This document shows positions 8,501 to 16,253 of a DNA stretch of 22,760 nucleotides, in pieces. Position 1 is the first letter of the stretch; the number at the start of each line of letters is the position of its first letter. Below the pieces are notes generated by a model, which was not told the origin of the DNA, made no database searches, and saw only the letters and a list, made by a program, of their open reading frames with translations. Source of the stretch: a virus; IMG/VR virus record IMGVR_UViG_3300037191_001615, positions 1 to 22,760 of that record. One strand, given 5' to 3'. The translations under genes and the position numbers were made by a program.

Positions 8501-11500
8501 AGGTAGTTTTGCTGCAGTTACTAGCTCTCCAAACGTAGATTTCGAGATAAATATAAATGACGGTGACATCTTAGCGGTAGGAGAATTAGAAAGCGCAGAC
8601 GCTTTATCTACCTACACTCAGCTGGGATCAGCAACTACAGTTCTATTTGCAGGTACTGCATACGAGCACACTTTCGTATACAACACTGTTAGTAGAAAAG
8701 GATTTGAAAAATGTCAAATATTAACCTCAAGTAATAATACATTGTACACTGGTAACCCAGCTGAGGATGGTCTACATACATATAAATTAACAATACGCCA
8801 CAACACAGATACAACCGCAGAGCAGGTTGTGGAGAACATATCTCCAGTGGGAGTGGAATTAGTGCAAGAATATCTATCTGAATTAGGTTTCCAAGGAACT
8901 TTAGATAGAACAGTCTCGTACATTTTTAGAGTTGACACTACTTCCCTGCAATATATAGCTGGACAAAACACTACAACACTACTACAGCATGCAGCGGATT
9001 CAGCATTTCCATATACATTTAGAAGAGCTAAAACCTTAGTGAATGTAACTCCTGGGAATCCATTTGCCTTTGGACCTTTAAATTTATCTGCTACTGCTAC
9101 AGACGCTTACCCAGAAGGGTATGTATTTGCCAATGGAGACCCCTCAGTTAAGACGCCAGCATATTATTTATATGAAGCTGTACCTAACAATGCGGAGTGC
9201 TCAGTAGAACAACTAAATCTTTCTACTATATTTGAAGACTATGTAGATACAACCATATATGGGTGCACAGACTCTACGGCTGCGAATTACAATAGCGCTG
9301 CACAAGTAGATGATGAACAATGTCTTTACTACCCGCAAGGGCCTAGTGGGGCTGATCCTATCGTAAATGTGGTGACTACCAATACTGGGTGTGGATGGAA
9401 CGTAACCTTTTCTGTGACTGGAGCGAACTCCAACAATCCTGATCACTCTACCTGGATTAATCAAGTTCAGGCGGGTGTAAACATAACTGTATTTCAGATT
9501 GATGTTAATGGTGATCTTGAGGAAGTAGCTACTGGTACTCAGTATGAACCATGTGAAGAAGGTATTTTATCTCCAGATGGAGTATTTCTGACCGACTCTT
9601 GGGGTGATGAGATAACTTCAGCATTTACGACTCTAGAAGAGCTAGAGGCTACATCAGGTATTGCGGACGGAACTAATACGTTCCAAGTGTCGGTGATATT
9701 TTCTTACACAGATCTAGACCCTCTTGTACTTACTAATACCTTTGAGCTAGAAGATATTGTGACTGGATGTACTGCACCTGCAGACTTCAATTACAATCCA
9801 GATGCTACATGTCCGGATGGCTCATGCATACCTACAGTTTTAGGTTGTACGGATACTACAGCGTTTAACTACGATTCAGCAGCAAATACAGATGACGCCT
9901 CATGTATATCTGTTGTAACTGGATGTACATCCCCAACAGACGTTTTTAATGGGGAAACATATAGCTCCGTAAATTATGATGCAGCAGCAAACGTAGACGA
10001 TGGTTCGTGTTATATTTGTCCAGGCATGAGTGATTCAAATATATTTAACACCTCTCAAGTAACTATAAATGATGCAGTAAGTGTATACGCAACTAGCTTT
10101 GAGTGGGATCCTAATATTAACGGAGCCAACTTAGTTGACTTAACTCTTAGTGATACAACGGGAGTAACCCCTACGTATGTTTCCTTAACTACAGGTAACC
10201 CTTACGTTGTAGCGGCTAGTACGTATACGTACCAAGAAATTATAGATGGGGTTCAGTTTAATCAATTTATAGAGAATGCAGGCGTAATATATAAATTAAC
10301 TGGTATTTCTTTTGGTGCCACATATAATGGTTTTTGTGGTATATCTATAACAAATACTATAAATATAACTCCAAGTGAAGGGTGTATATCTTCGGATCAA
10401 TACAACTACTCCAGTACATATAATTATCAATCTACACTTTGTATCCCTTTTATCTACGGATGTTTAGATTCTTCAGCAGATAATCACAATAGCTCTGCGA
10501 ATACCGCTGCAGAATGTGAATACGAAGGTTGCACATCTGACTGGGCAGATAACTATGATCCGACCGCAAATGTAGATAATGGTTCCTGCCTCGCATACGG
10601 ATGTATGGATGACACTGCGCACAACTATAATCCTGTAGCTACAATCAGCAGTACTTGTACCTATAAAGGGTGTATGGACGATACTGCAAACAACTACAAT
10701 GCTGTCGCTACCATAGAGGATAATAGCTGTACATACACAGGTTGTATGGATAATTCAGCTACAAATTACTACGACATAGCAACTACTGAAGGTCCGTGCA
10801 CTTACGTTGGATGTACAAACCCTGCTGCTCTAAACTTCAACATAGCAACTGAATATCAAACTGAGTATGAGTATGTTTATGATAGCTCCTCAATTCTATC
10901 CGAGGGTAGTACTATAGTAGGATGCTCTGATTGCTGTGTAATTGGAGGGTGTATGGAATCATGGGCTATGAATTACAATGCTCTGACTACAGATCAGACA
11001 GTAGACTGTATTCTATTTGGGTGTACATCTGATTGGGCAACCAACTATAACTCAAATGCTACTAACGATGACGGATCTTGCTTCTTAAATGGGTGTACAG
11101 ATGTGTTGGCAGACAACTACAATATCAATGCTACGGCCGACAATGGTACATGTACATATAATGGATGTATGCTTGAGGATGCAGATAATTTTGACCCTGA
11201 CGCTAACTTTGATGACGGAACTTGCGCTCTAAATGAGTGTATAGTACCAGGCCAGTTTAACTACAACTCTGATATAGCTACTGCTGTAGCTAATTACGAC
11301 GGTACTCTAGATTTCGATTCTACTTGCTATCCGTTTATTTCAGGGTGCTTGGATCCTACTGCAAATAATTACATACCTCTAATATTTGATACATCAGTTG
11401 ACGCTAACACTTCCGATGGGTCGTGCTGTGATAACATAGGCGCAGACCATATAGGGACAACAATTCTTGATGGAGATGATTTTGCTCTGTCTACAGGATG

Positions 11501-14500
11501 GGGCTTAGGTATTACAGCTTCAGGATTAAACCTTGGTACAGACATGTATGGATTACAAACGTACGTTCTTAGCTTGGAATCTACAGACGTTACATATACT
11601 ACAGCCTCTAGAGAGCTCACGTTTACGGAGAGTTTAACTATGGGTACTCCTTACACTTTTAAGTGCCTGGTAAATTCAGCTGCAGGAGCTACAGTAGAGG
11701 TTTCAATGACGTCCGCAAACGGGGAGACAGACTCTTCAGGATCTCTAGTGCTTTCATCTCCAGGTGCCTCCTATATAACTTTATCTCTTATATGGGATGG
11801 GTCTTTAACTTTAGATATATCGGGTATAAGTAATACAGCTCCTTTAGTTATAACAGAGATGTACGCGTTTGAAACGCAATACATACTACCTACATTGTAC
11901 AATCTAAATTGTGTGGGTACTCCTTACACTTTTATAGCGTGGGATGAGAATTATTCTACAATAGAGCCAACAGGTGTAACAAATCTTACAATTCAATCAG
12001 AAACTACTGCCGGAGCTGTATTATTTACAGACTCTAACGTTTCATGGGCAGACTTAGTTCAGCCTGTAGAAATCTTAGATTCTAGTATATATTCAGGATG
12101 GACAGCGGCTTCTGCTGACTACAGTGTAGTTAATACGTCTTCAGATGTGACCATTACGGCTATATCTGCCTCAACAGGAGTTGGAGGTAGCGTTCCTTTA
12201 AGTACTTTGCTAACCGGTACAGGTATAACTTATCTGTCTACGGGAAGCACAAGTAATGTGTATGCATTAGAGTTCACGCTGGTCAGCGATGACCCAAATG
12301 CTATAGTGGAAATATATGACTCAATAAGCACAACTGTGCTTGCTTCAAATGTTTCAGATGATCTAATATTCTCAGTACCTTCTGGATCTGAGGATGCTAT
12401 TGAAATCAGAGTTAATAACTTAGATGGAACTTATCACGCTACGTTATCTAATCTATCCTTAAAGAAAGCTTTCCCGATAGGTCTATATAATGGTAGCGCT
12501 CTAGCTCAGAATGTAATAGTAAGCTTTAACTACAATAATGCTGGAGGGGCGTCAACTGGGTGCTCTTATAGCCAAACATTAGTTATAAGTAATACATGTG
12601 GAACCCCTGTGTCAGGGTGTACCGATAACGGTTCCAATCCTAATGCAGCTGGTATAATAAATGATATTAATGGGGATGGGCTTGCAGCGTTCAATTACAA
12701 CCCTCTAGCTAACCTTGATGATGGAACTTGTATTGCTGCTGTATTTGGATGTACTGATAATGGTACAGCCGTTAACGGAGCAGGAATAGTAAATGACTTA
12801 CTTAGTGACGGATTAGCATCCTTCAATTACGACCCTCTAGCTAATACAGACGATGGTACGTGTTACCCTGTCATAGAAGGATGTATGGATATTACGTCTC
12901 ATAACTACATACAATTAACGGATGATGCTAATATAGATGTAAATACCGATAATGGTTCATGCTACGGGAACATACCAGGATGTACAGATGTAGATGCGGT
13001 AAATTATAACGATACAGATGGCGACGGAATTGGAGACCCTTTAACAGGTGATACTGCTATAGATATTAACACTGAGGACGGATCATGTTGTTATGATTAC
13101 ATAGCGGATGACGGATCTCACGAATATTCAGAAGTCATACTACCTAAGTTTTATTGGGGAGAGGCAGAGTTAATTGATAACTCTATAACTGTGGCAGATG
13201 AGGCTGTATATGCTCACGCTAGACTACATGTTTATAAATCTAATATATCCTTTCCTGATGCAGCTAAAGAATCTATAACGTCGATAGTAGTAACTGCTAA
13301 GAACGGCGCTAATACTATTGACACTGCAACAGTATCAGCAGAGGCGTTTGAGCCTACAATCTCGAATGAAAAGGTAGATCCTTCTTCAGGAGGAGTTCTT
13401 CTTCATGCGTATAAATACAATTTAGATGGTACTAACTACGGAACAACTAGTCTTCCTAGACCTTCTACTGATATAGTTTCAGATCCAAACGTTGCTACAT
13501 CAATATCTATTGATGTGACGTATACAACATTGGATGGAAGCCCTTGTACCTTTACTATAACACACGACTTAACATCGGATATAACGGATGTCTCCACTGG
13601 AGATCTGCACGATACTCCAAAGTCTTTATATGGGTGTACTGATTCTAACTACTTAGAATACTGGTTGAACCCAACTACCACCCCAATCTCAGCAAATGCT
13701 TTTGTTGATGACGGGTCGTGCGCTACTGCTATAATTGCAGGGTGTATGAATACTACTTATGAGGAGTATTACGCTGCGCAGTGTGTAATCCAGGATTCTT
13801 TAGCTCCATCTGGCTATGATCTTATAGATTACCTGTGTGTCTTTACAGATATATCTGCAGGTCAACAAACATATTTAGTTGATTGGACTATGGTACTCCC
13901 TAACTTTAATGACCCTACTTTATGTATTAACGCTTTAGATTACCATCCTAATAATTGTACAGACCCTGCGTATGTAGCGTTCTATAACGGACCAGATGGA
14001 GAAGGGATGTACGGTACAGCTACGGGTACGTCAACTTTATTCTACCCAGGACAGGTTTTGGAAACAACGGGGTGTGGTACTGAGCTTGTAGTCGAAGGGT
14101 GCTACAATGAGTTAGACGCCAACGGAAACACACTAGTCGATTATGATGTAAACGCAAGTTTATACGCTTCAAGCACGTGTTCAGATGATTATTACGGGTG
14201 TACTAACTCTACATTCTTAGAATACGACGCTGATGCGGATGTAAATGATTCTAGCATGTGTATAACGTCAGAGACATTTGGATGCCATAACCCGTTATAT
14301 TTAGAATATGATATTAACACTACTACATCAGACCAAGATTCTTGTATAAACTTGATAGTTGTAGGATGTCAAAATATTATTTATTGTAACTACAACCCAG
14401 AAGCAAACACAGACCCTGAAGAAGGGTCAGCAACTGCTTGTGCAGGATTGGCAGGATGTTCTGATAATACGTACACTGAGAACTACATAGGTATAACCTC

Positions 14501-16250
14501 TGCTGTTAATAGCGCGGGAGACCCTATATATACTATAACAGAAGATCTAGAGCAGTATTCATGTGAATTAACAGGACTAGAAGGAGCGCTTTGTAATACA
14601 CAGCTAGTTTATGGTTGTACAGACCCATCCAAGATTGGATATGATTCTTCTGCAAACATAGATGACGGAAGTTGTGGAGATATTGCAGTTGAAGGGTGTA
14701 TGAATCCTAATGCGTTTAATTACAACGCTCTAGCTAACATTAACGATGGTTCTTGTGAGGATATTGTAGAAGGATGTTTGGACGATACAATGTTCAATTA
14801 TAATCCAGACGCAAATACTTCAGATGGTTCCTGTATTGTGAGCGTAGAAGGTTGTACAAATGCTGCAATGTTTAATTATGACGTTAACTCTACGACAGAC
14901 GATGGCTCATGTTACCCAATAGTTACTGGGTGTATGGATGTTCTAGCGCTTAACTATAACAACTCTATAGAGGGAGATATTACGTACATACCATTTGCTG
15001 GAAATATACTTACTGATGTGAATACGAATAACTCGCACATGTGTATTGCTGCTGTTAATGGGTGTATGGATGAGGCAGCAGAAAACTACAATGAACTAGC
15101 TACAACAGACGATGGCACTTGTACATACATCTTAGGGTGTATGGATGAAGCGGCATACAACTATGCTGCTGGAGCTACGGAGAACGACGGGACATGCTTA
15201 TATTGTGATAGTTATGTCAATACAACTACTACAGTAGTAGCAGCTACAACAATTTTAATAGCTGACGGATCTATAACTATAAACATACCTGAAGGACTAG
15301 AAGTAGCTTCTATAACATGGGAGCAAGACGGCGAGGTCATGGTTAGTGCGGAAGATACTTTAACCCAAACAGGATTAGCGGGTGGTATGTACACTCTAAC
15401 TATCTTGGACTCGTCTAATAGTAAATGTGACAACACAATACTCGAAGTTGAAGTTCCTGTAATAGGAATAGGATGTACGGATGAAACGGCGGATAACTAC
15501 TGTGAAGGATGTACAATAGATGATGGATCTTGTTTCTACACTATCTATGGATGTACAGATTCAACTGCAACAAATTATGATGAAGAAGCTACTGTAAGTG
15601 ATGGTACATGCGAGTACCTTACGGGATGTACTGACCCAGAAGCATGTAACTTTGTTGATGGAGCGACTATAAGTTCTGTATGTACTTATGCGGCACCATT
15701 TAGAGATTGTGATGGGGTATGTGACGATCCATCCCTTATATTTGACGGACTATGCAATGAAGAGGTAACGGCGGATTGTATTGATCCTAATGCAGCTAAC
15801 TTTGTTGGAGCTATTAGAACAATAAAAGTTCCTAACGCAGCGCCTGGAGCACCGGTTGCAGTACCTACTACGGTAGCGGATGACGGAAGTTGTGTATACA
15901 ATAATGAATGTCAACCTAAGGATATACTTAAAATCTTAGATGCACTGTCTATGACAGTAGCTGATCACGGTAAGACTTCGTATACGCATCTAAAAACTGG
16001 AATGCTAGACAATGAAGCTGTATTTAATCTTTGGAGACTAATCCTTATAGACCACTTATTACAAAGAAAAGGGTCTAAGGCGGTATTTAATTGTCAAGAC
16101 TTTGATCAGACGGGACATGTAACGTATGGAGGGGATAATTATTTAGATAAATTCCTTACCTTTGCTTTCAAGATGGGAGAAGATAATTTTGCATCTGTTA
16201 AAAAAAGCACGACTACTTACAAAAGTGGGAGTAAAACAACTAAAAAATAG
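5550..16250 (+). CDS. Giant 3566-residue Cys-repeat mosaic protein, probable tail fibre/adhesin
   Basis: The dominant gene of the window. It starts at GTG 5550: an in-frame TAA at 5535 leaves no other standard start nearby, and the next in-frame ATG lies about 100 codons inside. Layout by residue: N-terminal domain 1-137; a degenerate repeat and beta domain 138-275; about 50 Cys-containing repeats in six runs between 276 and 3451; larger modules between them (468-736, 810-954, 961-1237, about 1263-1405, about 1491-1610, about 1961-2355, 2517-2694, about 3220-3307); a distinct C-terminal domain 3452-3566 with a basic tail. The repeat is GC(T/M)DxxAxNYNxxAxxDDGSCxY. Similar repeats are known from secreted surface proteins of marine flavobacteria. 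There is no signal peptide and no type IX secretion sorting domain, so a virion-borne receptor-binding protein fits better than a secreted one. Function is inferred from size, repeats and neighbours. Confidence 0.9.
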   Translation: MGFILKEGFSATTIQLTGDSDALIVGNRYRFAPHQGQGFLAFPETSSVKSSECVHALEDYGFSVTRDRGHGVFSITFLNNELSLPQSCTDLDWSNAEILPILPIAGSMLPSCVNTVPLNTTEIGWSGACVVNKLYTPMCSDDRALNYHVDSRETAYTYCKYDQSSGMSVRDIQDIVQIDENGNEPEDYAYVSLEYAPTGVQGEYEFWAILSPEVLPIFIGIVWYWDDNNQSIGAINGPTLTFLPGSTNVVQLNVMVQPNIMLISYATIVVPDEVAGCMDTDANNYNPLATITDGSCLYPKQGCMDVNAVNYSSAASTDDGSCIYTGCMDLSANNTGDTTFYGTNASYVASVEDNTVCTYDAVVRGCTDTTAWNYNSQATIDDGSCQDFIPGCLNPEADNYNSTPGANQHLESACEYYGCTDAAATNTSAATITVSEYFENTDVLSYTYPTGSTISVAVTNDSSICKYDITVETVCTTSENDTGATGQIEENIIYEAYPANDGSGELAIFSGKSCLVDLMATDSHTWAGVTGQKFTEERVRTQVIDCNNTILQLQNPEENAEIVYDLRDLVGSPAITAAFELTEFALEEFAEAAQSAGYTGSITSKAYYYFRIRSSAESLETGFVSSSIGSVEALFSNASNIASVTRINDASFGETTYTVSGSLPAGFAGSNGELLFGYKEGSDEDGNISDNTAWSGAPCNPGGNPEPFYIVYKVEVVDPCVPTSIEFSGNLTCSVSGCTDETATNYTALANIDDGSCTFSGCMDDTYLEYDASVTISSPEDCITPIVYGCTDETATNYNATANINEAGGHSLVPFDAVDWADVLVANHTIAGASDSASYENMVYYYSSPASPHLSITRKLIAGRTYTLGMKGKAVTDTTTAFVSMRDPLGANVSGVGNFDLSTTEILDYADNTTNGTDTFTAGITGDYTIKVKANQNDKQIIIGEFTLIDQSPTDDICLYDIDLETEFENCDELEGHYYLSNGAGSFAAVTSSPNVDFEININDGDILAVGELESADALSTYTQLGSATTVLFAGTAYEHTFVYNTVSRKGFEKCQILTSSNNTLYTGNPAEDGLHTYKLTIRHNTDTTAEQVVENISPVGVELVQEYLSELGFQGTLDRTVSYIFRVDTTSLQYIAGQNTTTLLQHAADSAFPYTFRRAKTLVNVTPGNPFAFGPLNLSATATDAYPEGYVFANGDPSVKTPAYYLYEAVPNNAECSVEQLNLSTIFEDYVDTTIYGCTDSTAANYNSAAQVDDEQCLYYPQGPSGADPIVNVVTTNTGCGWNVTFSVTGANSNNPDHSTWINQVQAGVNITVFQIDVNGDLEEVATGTQYEPCEEGILSPDGVFLTDSWGDEITSAFTTLEELEATSGIADGTNTFQVSVIFSYTDLDPLVLTNTFELEDIVTGCTAPADFNYNPDATCPDGSCIPTVLGCTDTTAFNYDSAANTDDASCISVVTGCTSPTDVFNGETYSSVNYDAAANVDDGSCYICPGMSDSNIFNTSQVTINDAVSVYATSFEWDPNINGANLVDLTLSDTTGVTPTYVSLTTGNPYVVAASTYTYQEIIDGVQFNQFIENAGVIYKLTGISFGATYNGFCGISITNTINITPSEGCISSDQYNYSSTYNYQSTLCIPFIYGCLDSSADNHNSSANTAAECEYEGCTSDWADNYDPTANVDNGSCLAYGCMDDTAHNYNPVATISSTCTYKGCMDDTANNYNAVATIEDNSCTYTGCMDNSATNYYDIATTEGPCTYVGCTNPAALNFNIATEYQTEYEYVYDSSSILSEGSTIVGCSDCCVIGGCMESWAMNYNALTTDQTVDCILFGCTSDWATNYNSNATNDDGSCFLNGCTDVLADNYNINATADNGTCTYNGCMLEDADNFDPDANFDDGTCALNECIVPGQFNYNSDIATAVANYDGTLDFDSTCYPFISGCLDPTANNYIPLIFDTSVDANTSDGSCCDNIGADHIGTTILDGDDFALSTGWGLGITASGLNLGTDMYGLQTYVLSLESTDVTYTTASRELTFTESLTMGTPYTFKCLVNSAAGATVEVSMTSANGETDSSGSLVLSSPGASYITLSLIWDGSLTLDISGISNTAPLVITEMYAFETQYILPTLYNLNCVGTPYTFIAWDENYSTIEPTGVTNLTIQSETTAGAVLFTDSNVSWADLVQPVEILDSSIYSGWTAASADYSVVNTSSDVTITAISASTGVGGSVPLSTLLTGTGITYLSTGSTSNVYALEFTLVSDDPNAIVEIYDSISTTVLASNVSDDLIFSVPSGSEDAIEIRVNNLDGTYHATLSNLSLKKAFPIGLYNGSALAQNVIVSFNYNNAGGASTGCSYSQTLVISNTCGTPVSGCTDNGSNPNAAGIINDINGDGLAAFNYNPLANLDDGTCIAAVFGCTDNGTAVNGAGIVNDLLSDGLASFNYDPLANTDDGTCYPVIEGCMDITSHNYIQLTDDANIDVNTDNGSCYGNIPGCTDVDAVNYNDTDGDGIGDPLTGDTAIDINTEDGSCCYDYIADDGSHEYSEVILPKFYWGEAELIDNSITVADEAVYAHARLHVYKSNISFPDAAKESITSIVVTAKNGANTIDTATVSAEAFEPTISNEKVDPSSGGVLLHAYKYNLDGTNYGTTSLPRPSTDIVSDPNVATSISIDVTYTTLDGSPCTFTITHDLTSDITDVSTGDLHDTPKSLYGCTDSNYLEYWLNPTTTPISANAFVDDGSCATAIIAGCMNTTYEEYYAAQCVIQDSLAPSGYDLIDYLCVFTDISAGQQTYLVDWTMVLPNFNDPTLCINALDYHPNNCTDPAYVAFYNGPDGEGMYGTATGTSTLFYPGQVLETTGCGTELVVEGCYNELDANGNTLVDYDVNASLYASSTCSDDYYGCTNSTFLEYDADADVNDSSMCITSETFGCHNPLYLEYDINTTTSDQDSCINLIVVGCQNIIYCNYNPEANTDPEEGSATACAGLAGCSDNTYTENYIGITSAVNSAGDPIYTITEDLEQYSCELTGLEGALCNTQLVYGCTDPSKIGYDSSANIDDGSCGDIAVEGCMNPNAFNYNALANINDGSCEDIVEGCLDDTMFNYNPDANTSDGSCIVSVEGCTNAAMFNYDVNSTTDDGSCYPIVTGCMDVLALNYNNSIEGDITYIPFAGNILTDVNTNNSHMCIAAVNGCMDEAAENYNELATTDDGTCTYILGCMDEAAYNYAAGATENDGTCLYCDSYVNTTTTVVAATTILIADGSITINIPEGLEVASITWEQDGEVMVSAEDTLTQTGLAGGMYTLTILDSSNSKCDNTILEVEVPVIGIGCTDETADNYCEGCTIDDGSCFYTIYGCTDSTATNYDEEATVSDGTCEYLTGCTDPEACNFVDGATISSVCTYAAPFRDCDGVCDDPSLIFDGLCNEEVTADCIDPNAANFVGAIRTIKVPNAAPGAPVAVPTTVADDGSCVYNNECQPKDILKILDALSMTVADHGKTSYTHLKTGMLDNEAVFNLWRLILIDHLLQRKGSKAVFNCQDFDQTGHVTYGGDNYLDKFLTFAFKMGEDNFASVKKSTTTYKSGSKTTKK
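6375..6950 (+). repeat. Cys-repeat run 1 (about 6 units)
   Basis: Six units of the GC(T/M)D...NYN...DDGSC repeat, from GCMDTDANNYNPLATITDG to the unit ending SSICKYD. The first two and the fourth are canonical. The third and sixth carry 15-30 extra residues between the NY-type core and the closing Cys, showing that the loop tolerates insertions. A more degenerate unit (CSDDRALNYH) lies upstream at 5961. Confidence 0.85.
6951..7757 (+). other. Large module A in the giant protein
   Basis: About 269 residues without the Cys repeat, entered directly after the repeat-closing Cys (CKYDITVETVC) and left at the next GCTD unit. It is beta-rich, with a helical segment (ALEEFAEAAQSAGYTG) followed by strands (KAYYYFRIRSS). 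It appears paralogous to module B at 8430-9260. No known family is recognised. Confidence 0.65.
7758..7976 (+). repeat. Cys-repeat run 2 (units 8, 9 and the first half of unit 10)
   Basis: Unit 8 (GCTDETATNYTALANIDDG) is canonical. Unit 9 has a YLEYD core. Unit 10 begins at 7914 as GCTDETATNYNATANINEAG but, instead of DDGSC, continues into an inserted module. Its closing DDICLYD appears only at 8412-8432. Confidence 0.8.
7977..8411 (+). other. Jelly-roll/CBM-like module inserted inside repeat unit 10
   Basis: About 145 residues of beta-strand pattern: an N-terminal strand (NHTIAGASDSASYENMVYY), a central RKLIAGRTYTLGMKGKA segment, and a closing strand KQIIIGEFTLIDQ. This order resembles carbohydrate-binding jelly-roll modules common in phage fibres and secreted glycan-binding proteins. 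The assignment is by pattern only. Confidence 0.5.
8430..9260 (+). other. Large module B, apparent paralogue of module A
   Basis: About 277 residues, entered after CLYDIDLETEFENC (compare CKYDITVETVC for module A). Shared landmarks in the same order are an NNTxL...NPxE segment, a helix leading to GFQGTLDRTVSYIFRVDTT (A: GYTGSITSKAYYYFRIRSS), and a final strand YYLYEAVPNNAECSVEQLNL (A: YIVYKVEVVDPCVPTSIEF). Length and position next to a repeat also match, suggesting an internal duplication. Confidence 0.6.
9261..10019 (+). repeat. Cys-repeat units 11-14 with an interposed beta module
   Basis: Unit 11 (GCTDSTAANYNSAAQVDDE) lies at 9261. After it, a beta-rich module of about 140 residues (about 9336-9764, including TNTGCGWNVTFSVTGANS) is followed by units 12-14 (9765-10019), of which unit 13 (GCTDTTAFNYDSAANTDDAS) is canonical and unit 14 has eight extra residues before its NYD core. 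Confidence 0.75.
10020..10379 (+). other. Ig-like beta module in the giant protein
   Basis: About 120 residues of alternating hydrophobic beta pattern between repeat units 14 and 15, with Cys only near its two ends (YICPG and NGFCGISIT). It looks like a single Ig-like or PKD-like domain; no specific family is recognised. Confidence 0.4.
10380..11430 (+). repeat. Longest uninterrupted Cys-repeat run (units 15-27)
   Basis: Thirteen consecutive repeat units, mostly 22-26 residues, with a core NY(N/D) and a closing Cys. The most regular are at 10524-10800, for example GCMDDTANNYNAVATIEDNS and GCTSDWADNYDPTANVDNGS. DNA between units is diverged, so the array is not a recent expansion. Unit 21 carries an extra Cys cluster (GCSDCCVIGGC). 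Confidence 0.85.
11431..12614 (+). other. Two CBM-like modules and a beta linker in the giant protein
   Basis: About 395 residues, low in Cys. Two segments share the jelly-roll-like order seen at 7977-8411: the first includes TFTESLTMGTPYTFKCLVNS and ends LVITEMYAFETQ; the second begins EILDSSIYSGWTAASADYSV and ends HATLSNLSLKKA. Between and after them lie Ig-like strands. Carbohydrate binding is a guess from pattern, not shown. Confidence 0.45.
12615..13097 (+). repeat. Cys-repeat units 28-31, including a tandem 44-residue pair
   Basis: Units 28 (12615-12746) and 29 (12747-12878) are each exactly 44 residues and match at about 28 of 44 positions. Both carry an extra Asp/Asn-rich insert (AGIINDINGDGLAAFNYNP in unit 28) before the NY core, so they form a recent tandem duplication of a longer subtype. 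Unit 31 contains DTDGDGIGD at 13011-13037, a classic thrombospondin type 3-like calcium-binding loop. Confidence 0.8.
13098..13631 (+). other. Beta-rich module between repeat units 31 and 32
   Basis: About 178 residues with predicted strands and one internal Cys (GSPCTFTITHDL). It begins YIADDGSHEYSEVILPKFYW. The family is not recognised. Confidence 0.4.
13632..15207 (+). repeat. Cys-repeat run of units 32-46
   Basis: About fifteen units. The first half (13632-14620) is a divergent subtype in which the NYN core becomes YLEY, FLEYD or YEEY and loops are longer. The second half (14622-15207) returns to the canonical form, for example GCMNPNAFNYNALANINDGS and GCMDEAAENYNELATTDDG. The subtypes are clustered, as expected if blocks of repeats were duplicated. 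Confidence 0.8.
15208..15470 (+). other. SprB-repeat-like module
   Basis: About 88 residues with the order IADGSITINIPEGLEVASIT, W, a loop, TGLAGGMYTLTILDSSNSKC and a final beta-strand. The elements DGSI, a single Trp, a Gly-x-Tyr turn (GMYTLTILD) and a late Cys match the SprB repeat found in flavobacterial gliding adhesins and related surface proteins. It is flanked on both sides by Cys repeats. Confidence 0.6.
15471..15902 (+). repeat. C-terminal Cys-repeat run (units 47-50)
   Basis: Four units, beginning GCTDETADNYCEGCTIDDGS. Unit 49 is followed by RDCDGVCDDPSLIFDGLCNE, a DCDGxC element that accompanies these repeats in flavobacterial secreted proteins. The last unit has a Pro/Ala/Val-rich insertion before DDGSCVY. 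Confidence 0.8.
15903..16250 (+). other. C-terminal helical domain of the giant protein
   Basis: About 115 residues, starting at CQPKDILKILDALSMTVADH, with helices (DNEAVFNLWRLILIDHLLQR) and a closing NYLDKFLTFAFKMGEDN, then a Lys/Ser/Thr tail (KKSTTTYKSGSKTTKK). It differs in composition from the repeats and may attach the fibre to the virion or trimerise it. No T9SS sorting domain is present. Confidence 0.6.
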
Positions 16251-16253
16251 ATT

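Noticed and set aside
6375-15902. CRISPR array or DNA-level tandem repeat
   Set aside because: The periodicity is at protein level; DNA of different units is diverged, unit lengths vary, and the whole stretch is one open frame.
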